A DNA stretch of 64,000 bases from Alphaproteobacteria bacterium (lineage in GTDB: Bacteria > Pseudomonadota > Alphaproteobacteria > Micropepsales > Micropepsaceae). Under the pieces are notes generated by a model. It saw only the letters and a program-made list of their open reading frames with translations. It was not told the origin of the DNA and searched no databases. The position numbers and the translations under genes were made by a program. Positions 10,139 through 18,500 of the stretch are shown here, piece after piece. Position 1 is the first letter of the stretch; each line of letters starts with the position of its first letter. The stretch is from assembly GCA_013389115.1 (NCBI GenBank), contig JACADY010000036.1, positions 1-64,000 on the forward strand, in the 5' to 3' direction.

Positions 10139-11227
10139 TCAAATGCGGCGGCGGCCAGATTTGACCTTGCCTTTGAGACGCATGACATAACCGATGACCT
10201 GTGCGACTGCCTTGTAGTGCTCCTGCGGGATTTCCTCGTCAATTTCCACCGACGCATAGAGCGTACGGGCCAGCGGTGGATTTTCCACGATGGGAACATT
10301 GTTTTCCTCTGCGATCGTACGGATACGCAGCGCAACAAGGTCGACACCCTTCGCGACGCAAACCGGCGCGCGCATTTTGCCTGATTCGTAGGAGAGCGCG
10401 ACCGCATAGTGGGTCGGGTTGACGACCACGGCGGTTGCCTGGGGCACTGCGGCCATCATCCGCTTGCGCGCGCGCTCCTGGCGGATCTGGCGTATTTTTG
10501 CCCGCACATGCGGGTCGCCCTCATTTTGTTTGTACTCATCGCGCACTTCCTGCTTGCTCATGCGCAGTTTTTCGAAATGCGACCAGCGCTGATAGGCATA
10601 GTCGAGGACGGCAATGAGGAAGAGCGCAGCAAGGATCGCCCCCATCATCTGCAGCATGACCCCAAGCACATAGGGCATCAGCGCGGCCAGATCGAGCCGG
10701 ATGACCGCCTCAAGCTGAGGCGCGAGGGGCCAAAGCACCAGGAATGCGGCGCTGGCCACGACCGCCATCTTGAGCAGCCCCCGCGCGAAATTGACGAGCG
10801 CGTCCCGCCCGAACAGCCGTTTGGCCCCCTGCATCGGCGACAGCTTGTCGAGTTTAGGCGCTATCCGGTCCGCGGAAAGTACAGGCGGATGCTGGAGGAG
10901 ATTGCCGCCCATGGCCGCAACGACAATGGCAGCAAGTGGGAAAGCAAGGAAGACGAACAGCGCATAGCCAGCCTCGCGCATCAGCGCCAGCGCTGATCCC
11001 ATGTCAATGCTGTAGGCATGGGCTTGTGCGAGAAACAGCGACAGCTTGCCCGCGAATGCGCGTGACGCGTCGCTGAAATAGAGCGACATCAGCCCTGTCG
11101 CGGTGGCAAGCACGAGCCAGGTGACAAGATCATGGCTCTTGGGGACATCGCCGCGCTCCTGCGCCTCTTGCAGGCGTTTGGAGGTTGGGTCTTCTGTTTT
11201 TTGGCTGTCATCCTGTTCTTCGGCCAC
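10139..11227 (-). CDS. flhB: Flagellar export switch protein FlhB
   Basis: Inner-membrane component of the flagellar type III export gate that switches substrate specificity from rod/hook to filament proteins. 362 residues with four hydrophobic segments in the first 215, then a cytosolic domain containing the autocleavage motif N270-P271-T-H (NPTHYAVAL). The start is GTG at 11227, three bases after the fliR stop. The N-terminus EDSQKTEDPTSKRLQEAQERG is family-typical. Downstream cckA begins 12 bases after the stop. Confidence 0.96.
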   Translation of the reverse strand: MAEEQDDSQKTEDPTSKRLQEAQERGDVPKSHDLVTWLVLATATGLMSLYFSDASRAFAGKLSLFLAQAHAYSIDMGSALALMREAGYALFVFLAFPLAAIVVAAMGGNLLQHPPVLSADRIAPKLDKLSPMQGAKRLFGRDALVNFARGLLKMAVVASAAFLVLWPLAPQLEAVIRLDLAALMPYVLGVMLQMMGAILAALFLIAVLDYAYQRWSHFEKLRMSKQEVRDEYKQNEGDPHVRAKIRQIRQERARKRMMAAVPQATAVVVNPTHYAVALSYESGKMRAPVCVAKGVDLVALRIRTIAEENNVPIVENPPLARTLYASVEIDEEIPQEHYKAVAQVIGYVMRLKGKVKSGRRRI

Positions 11228-11230
11228 GCG

Positions 11231-12001
11231 TCACCCGGCGCCGATGAACATCTTGAGGTGATCGGCAAAGTGCTCGGTGAACCAAATGATCGAGGCCGAA
11301 AGTGTCACCATGAAGAGACCCAGCCCCAAGAGGATGCTGAGCGGCATCAGGATGAAAAAGACCTGTATCTGCGGCATCAGCTTGTTGACGATGCCGGCTG
11401 CCGCGTTGAAGACGAGTCCGAAGACCAGAAACGGCGCAGAGATCTGGACGCCGAGGGCAAAGGAAGCGGCCGTCGTGTCGACCGCGAATTTTGCCGCATC
11501 ATCGATGGGCGGCAGTTGGCCTGGCGCGAAATGGTCATAGGAAGCAAGGATCGCTCCGAAGAGCAGCGCGTGCAACCCCGTTGCGAAGATGAACGTGACC
11601 GCCGTCAGCGAGAGGAATGTGCCAAGCAGGGCCCCTTGCGCCCCAAAGGTGGGATCAACCGCCTGCACGAAGCCGAGACCCGTCTGCATCGCGATCGTCG
11701 ATCCCGCAACCTGCAAGGCCGACATCACAAGCCGCGTTGTAAGGCCGATCGTGAGCCCGGTCAGAATCTCCCCGCCCATGAGCGCGGCCAGGGCAAGCGG
11801 CTGATCGGGCAGCTTGGGCATCATGGGCAGTATCGCCGGAGCAAGAACGCCCGACAGCGCGAGTGCGAAAGTCAGGCGGAACCGTGCGGGCACGTTCTGA
11901 TCCCCGATGGCGGGGAATAGCATGACCATCGCGCCCACCCGCGCGAAAACGGCCATGAACCCGAAACTTTGCTCTGCGAGGAAGAGATCGAGCGCGGGCA
12001 T
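11231..12001 (-). CDS. fliR: Flagellar export protein FliR
   Basis: Membrane protein of the FliPQR export-gate core. About 256 residues with six hydrophobic segments. Recognisable stretches are FMAVFARVGAMVMLFPAIGD near the N-terminus and GEILTGLTIGLTTRLVMSAL in the middle. I chose the ATG at 12001 (MPALDLFLAEQ) over the TTG nine bases upstream because AAGG sits about ten bases before this ATG. It is preceded by fliQ with a 12-base gap and followed by flhB. Confidence 0.95.
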   Translation of the reverse strand: MPALDLFLAEQSFGFMAVFARVGAMVMLFPAIGDQNVPARFRLTFALALSGVLAPAILPMMPKLPDQPLALAALMGGEILTGLTIGLTTRLVMSALQVAGSTIAMQTGLGFVQAVDPTFGAQGALLGTFLSLTAVTFIFATGLHALLFGAILASYDHFAPGQLPPIDDAAKFAVDTTAASFALGVQISAPFLVFGLVFNAAAGIVNKLMPQIQVFFILMPLSILLGLGLFMVTLSASIIWFTEHFADHLKMFIGAG

Positions 12002-12013
12002 GAGGAGCAAGCC

Positions 12014-12277
12014 TTAAGGTGAGATCACCCGCTGCATCAGCGACTGCATGAAATCGCTGAGCGCCGCCCCCATGAAGGGTAGCAGCAGCAGCAGCGATAC
12101 AAAGATGGCAAGAATCTTGGGAACGGCGACGAGCGTCATTTCCTGGATCTGCGTCAGTGCCTGCAAGAGCCCGATCACGACACCGATCGCCATCGCGATG
12201 AGCATGACGGGACTTGAGATCAGAAGCAGCACCCAGATCGCTTCCCGTGCGACATCGAGTACCTGCCCGCCATCCAT
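12014..12277 (-). CDS. fliQ: Flagellar export protein FliQ
   Basis: Small two-helix component of the FliPQR export gate. 87 residues, the usual length, with two hydrophobic helices (about residues 15-40 and 50-75) and the family pattern GLLQALTQIQEMTL between them. The frame opens at 12328, but the ATG at 12277 (MDGGQVLDVAREAIWVLLL) gives the standard FliQ N-terminus. First gene of fliQ-fliR-flhB-cckA. The 137-base gap upstream, after fliE, holds a CGGCA-N5-TGCCG hairpin with a T-run and a lone TTAACC half-site. Confidence 0.94.
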   Translation of the reverse strand: MDGGQVLDVAREAIWVLLLISSPVMLIAMAIGVVIGLLQALTQIQEMTLVAVPKILAIFVSLLLLLPFMGAALSDFMQSLMQRVISP

Positions 12278-12310
12278 GACGCCTGATCCTTTGCACAAGA
12301 AGTGCGGCAC

Positions 12311-12337
12311 AAAAAAGAAGACCGGCAATTTCTGCCG
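12311..12337 (-). promoter_or_regulatory. CGGCA-N5-TGCCG palindrome with T-run between fliE and fliQ
   Basis: CGGCA (12323-12327) and TGCCG (12333-12337) are spaced by five bases. On the minus strand the hairpin is followed by GTCTTC and six T (complement of 12311-12316), so it could terminate or attenuate transcription from flgB-flgC-fliE. The same CGGCA-N5-TGCCG pattern recurs at 13738-13756 and 21416-21432 in other flagellar intergenic regions, so it may instead be a protein-binding site. Confidence 0.5.
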
Positions 12338-12414
12338 CCCGCCGTCACTTTGCCCGTGCGATGGTTAACCGGGTCTCACCAGATTGAAGAAAATGCGGGC
12401 GGAAGCAGGAGGCC

Positions 12415-12714
12415 CTACACGGGCATGCGCATCACTTCCTGATAGGCCGAAATCATCCGGTCGCGGATAGCGATCACCGTCTCGAGCGTGACTTCAGCCT
12501 GCGTCACTGCCGTTACCACGTCGACGAGGTCGGCCTTGCCCGTGGCACTATCGGCCATGCGGGCCTCTCCCGCCTTGCCCGTGCCAATGGCATCGCTGAT
12601 CGTCTGTTCAAGCAGAGAGCCGAAACTTCCCGCTTCGTCCGCGCCGCCGGGCGCTGACTTGCTTTCACCGGCCTTCACATAGGCGGCGATGGCGCTGGTG
12701 GGGTCGATGGCCAT
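12415..12714 (-). CDS. fliE: Flagellar hook-basal body protein FliE
   Basis: Connects the MS ring to the proximal rod. 99 residues, with the conserved C-terminal half VDVVTAVTQAEVTLETVIAI followed by RDRMISAYQEVMRMPV. The start is the ATG at 12714 (MAIDPTSAIAAYV), with GGAG six bases upstream; the frame can be read back to a TTG at 12720. Third gene after flgB and flgC, 18 bases after flgC. Confidence 0.94.
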   Translation of the reverse strand: MAIDPTSAIAAYVKAGESKSAPGGADEAGSFGSLLEQTISDAIGTGKAGEARMADSATGKADLVDVVTAVTQAEVTLETVIAIRDRMISAYQEVMRMPV

Positions 12715-12732
12715 GAACAACTCCTATTCCTG

Positions 12733-13143
12733 TCAGCGCCGCAAGAGGTCGATCGTGCGCGACATCATGCTGCGGGCCGCATCGACGACATTCACATTGG
12801 CATCGAAGCTGCGTTGCGCCTCACGCATGTCCATCATTTCAACGAGCGCGTTGACGTTTGGCATTTTCACATAGCCGCGTTCATCCGCTGCGGGATGACC
12901 GGGCATGAGCTGTTCGCGAAACTCGGATGAATCGGCCTTCGTTCCCGTCATGTTGACAAGCCGCACGCCTTCGCTCTGGTCGAGCATGTTCTCGAAAACC
13001 GGAATCTGGCGGCGATAGGGATCCTCGCCCGGCTTCGTCGCGGTCGAATTGACGTTCGCGAGATTTTCCGCGATCACGCGCATGCGCTCATTTTGTGCGC
13101 GCATGCCCGATGCCGCGATCATCATTGCCTTTGCCATATCCAT
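12733..13143 (-). CDS. flgC: Flagellar proximal rod protein FlgC
   Basis: Rod protein exported by the flagellar system. 136 residues with the flagellar axial N-terminal signature SGMRAQNERMRVIAENLANV and the C-terminal helix ANVNVVDAARSMMSRTIDLL, both of which form the D0 coiled coil in this family. Between flgB (26-base gap) and fliE. Confidence 0.96.
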   Translation of the reverse strand: MDMAKAMMIAASGMRAQNERMRVIAENLANVNSTATKPGEDPYRRQIPVFENMLDQSEGVRLVNMTGTKADSSEFREQLMPGHPAADERGYVKMPNVNALVEMMDMREAQRSFDANVNVVDAARSMMSRTIDLLRR

Positions 13144-13169
13144 GACCCGGTTCCTTTTCTTATGGCCTA

Positions 13170-13577
13170 TCAGCTCTTTCCGCCGGACACCGCCATGCGG
13201 ATGAGCCCCAGGGCCTTCTGATAAAGCGTGGTCGCGGCGGAATACTCCACCTGCGTTTCAGACACGCGCATCATCTGCTCTTCGAGCGAGACCGAATTGC
13301 CGTCGGGCGAGGTCGTCACATCGGGCCGCTCGATGATGGAAAAGCGTGTGTCGCTCGCTTGTTCATTCAGGGGCAGGAAACCCGCGCGCTGAACCTCCCC
13401 GCCCCCTGTCTGAGCCGATCCGACAAGGGCATCAAATTCAATCGGCGCGAGATCGCGCGCCTGATAGCCCGGCGTGTTCGCGTTGGCGACATTCTCGGAA
13501 AGCACGCCTTGCCGCTCGGATAGCCACTGCATCCGCTGCTTGAGCATGCTGAGAACGGGAATCTGCGAGAAGTCCAT
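13170..13577 (-). CDS. flgB: Flagellar proximal rod protein FlgB
   Basis: Most membrane-proximal rod protein. 135 residues with the N-terminal pattern RQGVLSENVANANTPGYQAR, which is diagnostic for FlgB, and a C-terminal helix EYSAATTLYQKALGLIRMAV. First gene of flgB-flgC-fliE. The 213-base divergent region toward fliO holds a perfect CtrA box (13621-13636, 44 bases upstream of this start) and a 7-bp-arm palindrome (13738-13756). Confidence 0.95.
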   Translation of the reverse strand: MDFSQIPVLSMLKQRMQWLSERQGVLSENVANANTPGYQARDLAPIEFDALVGSAQTGGGEVQRAGFLPLNEQASDTRFSIIERPDVTTSPDGNSVSLEEQMMRVSETQVEYSAATTLYQKALGLIRMAVSGGKS

Positions 13578-13620
13578 GTTGGGCGCCCAATTGGTCAGTG
13601 CACATCATCAAGACCCGCGC

Positions 13621-13636
13621 TTAAGGCCGTATTAAC
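13621..13636. promoter_or_regulatory. CtrA box between flgB and fliO
   Basis: TTAA (13621-13624), seven bases, TTAAC (13632-13636): an exact match to the CtrA consensus TTAA-N7-TTAAC. It lies 44 bases upstream of flgB and 155 bases upstream of fliO, suiting direct CtrA control of early (class II) flagellar genes. Confidence 0.8.
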
Positions 13637-13737
13637 AGGTCTCGCCCCTCGCGCTGGAATTTTGTTCCGCCTACGGATGGACGATCTGCGAGCTGATTTA
13701 CCCGCCCTTAAGCATGGCAGCCAATGATCGCGGCATG

Positions 13738-13756
13738 CCCGGCAGCTTTTGCCGGG
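13738..13756. promoter_or_regulatory. CCCGGCA-N5-TGCCGGG palindrome upstream of fliO
   Basis: Perfect 7-base arms spaced by five bases, ending 34 bases before the fliO ATG. The same core CGGCA-N5-TGCCG occurs in the fliE-fliQ and fliL-flgF gaps. It may be a FlbD (ftr-type) operator. It could also form an mRNA hairpin near the fliO ribosome site. Confidence 0.55.
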
Positions 13757-13790
13757 AGGGGCATCGATCCTCGTAATCCTTGGGTAGAAT

Positions 13791-14162
13791 ATGGACGCGC
13801 CGGACTATTTGCGCTTTGTCGCAGCCCTTGCATTCGTCCTGGGGCTCATTCTTGCCCTCGCCTGGATCGCGCGCCGCTCAGGCCTAGCGCCCTTGTCAAA
13901 AGCGGGTCAGGCAGGAGAGAAACGCCTCGACATCGTCGAAGTCAAAACGATCGACGCCCGGCGTCAGCTAGTGATCGTGCGTCGCGATTCCGTTGAGCAT
14001 CTCATCCTTCTTGGACCATCGGGCGATGTCCTCATCGAAGGCAACATTCCCGCCCGCCCATCCGATGAGTTTAACCGCGTCATGCAGTCTCAGCCGCAAG
14101 GCCTGCCCTGGCCGCGCCAGGCCATGGCTGCGCTGCGCCAGGTGACGGGACGGCGCATATGA
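13791..14162 (+). CDS. fliO: Flagellar biosynthesis protein FliO
   Basis: Small membrane protein that assists assembly of the FliP ring in the export gate. 123 residues with one N-terminal membrane helix (about residues 8-27, YLRFVAALAFVLGLILALAW) followed by a small soluble domain with VDARRQLVIVRRDSVEHLILL-like beta strands (first part VKTIDARRQLVIVRRD) typical of FliO. The family is poorly conserved, so position directly before fliP with an ATGA overlap is the main support. Confidence 0.85.
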   Translation: MDAPDYLRFVAALAFVLGLILALAWIARRSGLAPLSKAGQAGEKRLDIVEVKTIDARRQLVIVRRDSVEHLILLGPSGDVLIEGNIPARPSDEFNRVMQSQPQGLPWPRQAMAALRQVTGRRI

Positions 14163-14887
14163 TCCGCAAGCTTCTCCTTTCCTCATTGCTCCTGGGCTTG
14201 AGCACGATGCCCGCCGCCGCCCAGGAGCTCACGCTCAATCTGGGCCAGGATGGCGCCTTGACCGAGCGCGTCGTTCAGCTTGTCGCCCTCATCACCATAC
14301 TCTCGCTTGCGCCATCGATCCTGGTGATGGTCACATCGTTCGTGCGGATTGTCGTCGTGCTCTCGCTTCTGCGCACCGCGATCGGCATTCAGCAAAGTCC
14401 ACCCAACACGGTGATTGTCAGCCTGGCGCTCTTCCTTACCGCCTTCGTCATGAGCCCGACGCTCGAAGCCTCCTACGATGCCGGAATTGCGCCATTGCTG
14501 AGCGAGGACATGGAGATGGAGCAGGCGCTGCCCGCCGCCGCTCAGCCCTTTCACACCTTCATGATGGCGCATGTGCGCGATGATGATTTGAAGATGTTCT
14601 TGGAGCTGTCGAAATCGGCCTTGCCGGAGACACCCGAGGCCACGCCTTATCGGGTGCTCATCCCCGCCTTCATGATCAGCGAGCTGCGCCGCGCCTTCGA
14701 GATCGGCTTTCTCATCTTCCTGCCTTTTCTCATCATCGACATGGTGATCGCTTCGGTGCTGATGGCGATGGGCATGATGATGCTGCCGCCGATCATCATA
14801 TCGCTGCCCTTCAAGCTCGTATTCTTCGTGCTTGTGGATGGCTGGCATCTGATTGCCGGCAGCCTCATCCAGAGTTACGGCACCTGA
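14159..14887 (+). CDS. fliP: Flagellar export protein FliP
   Basis: Core subunit of the FliPQR export gate. 242 residues with a cleavable signal-like N-terminus (ATMPAAAQE region around residue 20) and four hydrophobic segments. Conserved motifs are TSFVRIVVVLSLLRTAIGIQ, PPNTVIVSLALFLTAFVM and LPFLIIDMVIASVLMAMGMM. It overlaps fliO by four bases. It converges with the large TPR gene, the stops being 7 bases apart. Confidence 0.96.
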   Translation: MIRKLLLSSLLLGLSTMPAAAQELTLNLGQDGALTERVVQLVALITILSLAPSILVMVTSFVRIVVVLSLLRTAIGIQQSPPNTVIVSLALFLTAFVMSPTLEASYDAGIAPLLSEDMEMEQALPAAAQPFHTFMMAHVRDDDLKMFLELSKSALPETPEATPYRVLIPAFMISELRRAFEIGFLIFLPFLIIDMVIASVLMAMGMMMLPPIIISLPFKLVFFVLVDGWHLIAGSLIQSYGT

Positions 14888-14894
14888 AGACGCA

Positions 14895-17800
14895 CTAATT
14901 CGTTGGTGGCTCAGGCTCGGGCACGCCGTGCTCCTTACGGAAGCTGGACATGAACTGCTCCAGCGTATCGACAGAAGCGATGCGCCGGGCAAGCTCGCGG
15001 AAATTGACGCCTTGCCGGTCGATGGATTCCGTCACAACCGTAAACGCGGCCGCATCCTCGCTCTCGGTCATTTTAGGCCCGAAGGTCTGCCGCAGACGCG
15101 CCAGCCCCTCTTTGTCATCGGCGAGCGAGAAAGAAACCGCAGCGCGCATCACATCGAACCGCTCATCGGGCGTAAGGGGTTCCGCCTTCTGCCAGCCCGT
15201 AGCCAGCAGGGCTTCGAGCTTCGTCGCTGCTGCCGCCCAATTGCGCGAGGCCCAGTAGATATCGGCCCTGAGCCGTGTCGCGCGCTCATCCTCCATCCCT
15301 TCGATGATATCGAGGGCCGCGTCGTACTGCTTCAATTCGGCGAGTGCCCGCGCTTCGAGCAGCCGCCGCTCGAAGAGAAGCTCATCGGGAAGGAGCGTCT
15401 GCCGCGTCGAGCGGATCGCGTTCAGCGCCTTTTGCGGCTTGCGGTCGAGCAGATAGACGACCGCAAGGCGCGCCGCCACGGATGCCTTGGCAACGCCATC
15501 GAGCCTATTGTCGACCTGATGCTGCAGCAGTTCGGCCGCCTGCCCCAAAAGGTCGACCGAGATAAGCCTGTCGGCGAGCTTTCGGATCATGTCATCGCCA
15601 AGCCGCCCGACGGGAGTCAATTCCTTGAAATCGTAGTAGAGCCCGAGCGCCTGGATGGCCGGCATGGTGTCGGCCTTTCCATTGAGGAAAAGATCCTCGA
15701 AGGTCTTGGCCATATCATCGGCCATTGCGCGAGCGGCGGGCAGCTTCGAGAAGTTCTGCACGGCGGAGCGCATCGTGAGCAGGCCATTGCGCACGTCCCC
15801 CTCGGCAACCTGTAGTGCCGCCAGCTTGCGCAGTACCGCAAGCTCGCTCGCATCGCCTCGCCATTGGAAGCGCAGCCGTTCAAGCTGTTCGATCGCATCC
15901 TTGTTGGAAAGCGACCCGGTCCTGTTCCGCAGATCAAGCTCTGCGAACGCGCCACGCACCGCAAGCGGCCGGTAACCCGAATTGGCAACCTCGCGATAGA
16001 TGCCCAGCGCGTCCGTATTGCGCCCCAGCTTCTCCAGCATCATCCCGCGCAGCAGCCGCGCCTCGAGCGCAAGTGCCCTTGGCACATTGTCATGCGGAAG
16101 CTGGGAAAGCGCGGCATCGACGCCTTCAACGTCATTGACGGCAAGCGCAGCCTTGGCGCTCGCGACCCGCAATCTTGCCTGCCAGGGCGCCGGATAGCGG
16201 CCGATATACTTTTCCCCTTGCGACAGATTACGCCGGGCGGAGGCCCAGTCCTCCATCTCTGCCGCGACGAGCCCGCGCCACAACGCCGCGTGCGGATCAT
16301 CCACAAGCGCCTCGGAGGAGAGATCTGCCTTCGCCTCATCCAACCGGCCAAGGAGGTAGTTCGCAAGGCCCCTTGCCGCGGCGAAGGCGGGGTCAAGCGC
16401 CGCGCTTTCATCCTCTTGTGCAAGGAGCCTTAATGCGCCCAGGGCCTCCGGCGCCATCCCATAAGCGAGATAGAACCGGGCGAGACTGAAGCGCGCCGCC
16501 AGGAGATCGGCTTCGGGCCGGCCCTCCTCCTGCAACAGCGCCTGACGCTGTTTCACGAAGTTTCTGGGCGATATATCCCAGCGCCCGAAATCCATGTATC
16601 CGGGAAATTCGACCGAGCGCACACCGTCGCTGATCGCGGGCGATTGCGGCACGCTGCCAGACGACAGCGTCAGCCCGCGCTTGGCCGTGATGATCGCCTC
16701 TGCGGTGCCAAGCTTGACTTCGAGATCATCGGCGAGGGGCTGCACGGCAAGTCCGTGGGTGCTCGATAGCAGCGCTAACTCGACGAAGCGGCGCTGCGCG
16801 ACCAGGCCCTGGGCCGGCCCGTCGCCGGTTACCACTATGAGCGTATCGCCCGCCTCCGGATCGGTGACCGGAATGACGCGGGAAGGCTTGGCGAGATTGG
16901 CGCGAACCTGCGAAGGACCAGCGGCCCTCGCATCGCGTGAGAGCAATATGGGCGCCGAAGGCGATTTCACGCGCTCGCCCAGCACTAATGTCCACTTTGA
17001 TCCAGATTCAGTCAGGGTCGGAAGCACCGGACCGCCCAGCTTGAGCAGGATGATCGTGGCGTCCTCGCTCGGTACCTGCTCGGCCCGTTCGATCGTCGAG
17101 AAAAACCGCCTGTCGATCGCGGAGAGGTCGAACGTGACGGGCCGGTCGAAAACGAGCCAGAGCTTGTCCCCGCGCCGGAACACGGCGCCGGCGACAGGCG
17201 CTTCGAACGGCAAAGAAAGCTGAACGCCCCCCGTGACGGATTGGACCTGCGCCTTGTTGGTTTCGGGCTTTGTCGCGATCGGCGCCTCCGCCGCCGCCGC
17301 GGCATCCGTCGCGGCGGCCGGGGGTGGATGCGCAGCGCCCTCTTCCCCCACCTCTGGCTTTGCTTGTGCAAGCGCGGCGCGCTGGTCCTCTTTGGGCGAG
17401 GGGACCGTCTCGGCAGCGCTAGGCGGGGGAACGGCATCCGGCTGTTTGGGCGGCGCGATCGAAGCCGCGTCGGTGCCAACGGGAGGCGGCGTTGCCGGTT
17501 TGCTCTCTCGCGGCGGCTCCGGTTTCGGCGCGGCTGGTTCTGCAATCGGCTCTTGGGCAGCCACCGCAGGGGCAGTCGGCGAGATGCTGGGCGGCGCAAG
17601 CTTCGATTCGGGGGCAGTCACGCTGACGCTGCGGCCATTGCCACTAGGCGCGCGGATGTCGAAGGCGATCTTTGTTCCATCGCGGAAGTGATGGAGACCC
17701 GCCGAGGGGTCGACGCTGAGATCAACCCGCAGCGTGTCACCCACAAGGCTCCATTGGGGATCACGCACCCATGGCATCGGCTCCATGGCGAGCCGGCCGA

Positions 17801-18389
17801 AATCCGGCTTCATGGGCCAGGCAAAGATGATCGAGAGCTTCCCGTCCTGCAGCGCGAAAGTGTAGTCGACCTCACGCTTGAAGTCGAAGACGATACGGCT
17901 GAAATCAGCATGGGGCCAACTCCTGACCTTCACCACTTCCAGCTTGTCGGGATTGGTGACTTCAGGCGGTGTCTCAAGGATGGGCGCGGGCTTTGGCAGC
18001 GCGGCGGTCTGACCTTTGAACCCGGGTGGAAGGATATCGAGCGCGACGAGTGGACCAACCTGCTGCTCAAAGAGCGTGACATTGCGCCGCTTGAGCGCAA
18101 AGCGCAGCGTGCGGCCATCCGCATCCTGACGCACCTGCGACACGACATCGCTGAGATCATCGGCAATGCCCCTCGCATCGATACCGAAGGGACGGTCGAA
18201 CTTGACGACGATCACGCCCTGTTCGATCCGGGCCGTGTAGGAAACGGGCTCTGCCCAGGTGAAGAGGATGCGCGCATAGCCGCCCTCGACCGACGTGCGC
18301 ACATTCACACCCTCCGCTGCGAAGGCAGGCGAAGCGAGCGCGAGGAGCGCCACGAGGATGAGTGCCCGTCCGTTTAGCCGGTGAAACAT
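14895..18389 (-). CDS. Large periplasmic TPR-repeat protein of the fliL operon
   Basis: 1164 residues, function unknown. A Sec signal peptide (residues 1-24, ending SPAFA) predicts periplasmic location. Residues 25-260 contain two beta-rich segments resembling AMIN-type or similar cell-wall-binding folds (ARILFTWAEPVSYTARIEQG and FSRIVFDFKREVDYTFALQD). Residues 275-400 are a Pro/Ala/Glu low-complexity linker. From about 620 to the end the protein is helical with TPR-like repeats. It is the last gene of fliL-fliM-DUF6468-motE. MotE-type proteins assist a periplasmic motor protein (MotC) in rhizobia, so a role in motor or stator assembly is an inference from context. I chose the start at 18389 because it gives a clean signal peptide; the frame continues upstream to 18467. 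Confidence 0.8.
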   Translation of the reverse strand: MFHRLNGRALILVALLALASPAFAAEGVNVRTSVEGGYARILFTWAEPVSYTARIEQGVIVVKFDRPFGIDARGIADDLSDVVSQVRQDADGRTLRFALKRRNVTLFEQQVGPLVALDILPPGFKGQTAALPKPAPILETPPEVTNPDKLEVVKVRSWPHADFSRIVFDFKREVDYTFALQDGKLSIIFAWPMKPDFGRLAMEPMPWVRDPQWSLVGDTLRVDLSVDPSAGLHHFRDGTKIAFDIRAPSGNGRSVSVTAPESKLAPPSISPTAPAVAAQEPIAEPAAPKPEPPRESKPATPPPVGTDAASIAPPKQPDAVPPPSAAETVPSPKEDQRAALAQAKPEVGEEGAAHPPPAAATDAAAAAEAPIATKPETNKAQVQSVTGGVQLSLPFEAPVAGAVFRRGDKLWLVFDRPVTFDLSAIDRRFFSTIERAEQVPSEDATIILLKLGGPVLPTLTESGSKWTLVLGERVKSPSAPILLSRDARAAGPSQVRANLAKPSRVIPVTDPEAGDTLIVVTGDGPAQGLVAQRRFVELALLSSTHGLAVQPLADDLEVKLGTAEAIITAKRGLTLSSGSVPQSPAISDGVRSVEFPGYMDFGRWDISPRNFVKQRQALLQEEGRPEADLLAARFSLARFYLAYGMAPEALGALRLLAQEDESAALDPAFAAARGLANYLLGRLDEAKADLSSEALVDDPHAALWRGLVAAEMEDWASARRNLSQGEKYIGRYPAPWQARLRVASAKAALAVNDVEGVDAALSQLPHDNVPRALALEARLLRGMMLEKLGRNTDALGIYREVANSGYRPLAVRGAFAELDLRNRTGSLSNKDAIEQLERLRFQWRGDASELAVLRKLAALQVAEGDVRNGLLTMRSAVQNFSKLPAARAMADDMAKTFEDLFLNGKADTMPAIQALGLYYDFKELTPVGRLGDDMIRKLADRLISVDLLGQAAELLQHQVDNRLDGVAKASVAARLAVVYLLDRKPQKALNAIRSTRQTLLPDELLFERRLLEARALAELKQYDAALDIIEGMEDERATRLRADIYWASRNWAAAATKLEALLATGWQKAEPLTPDERFDVMRAAVSFSLADDKEGLARLRQTFGPKMTESEDAAAFTVVTESIDRQGVNFRELARRIASVDTLEQFMSSFRKEHGVPEPEPPTN

Positions 18390-18482
18390 CGGCGCGGCAT
18401 CGTTCCTTGAAGCCCAACAGGGCATGACAATACAGAAACTGCGCGGCGATCCATTCCGAATCACCACGCTATTGGCGGCCAG

Positions 18483-18497
18483 TTAACCACTCCCTAA
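18483..18497. promoter_or_regulatory. Near-match CtrA box upstream of the periplasmic TPR gene
   Basis: TTAA-N7-CTAA, which reads TTAG-N7-TTAAC on the minus strand, one base off consensus. It sits between the motE stop and the TPR start (94 bases upstream), where an internal promoter would be useful. Confidence 0.35.
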
Positions 18498-18500
18498 GGA

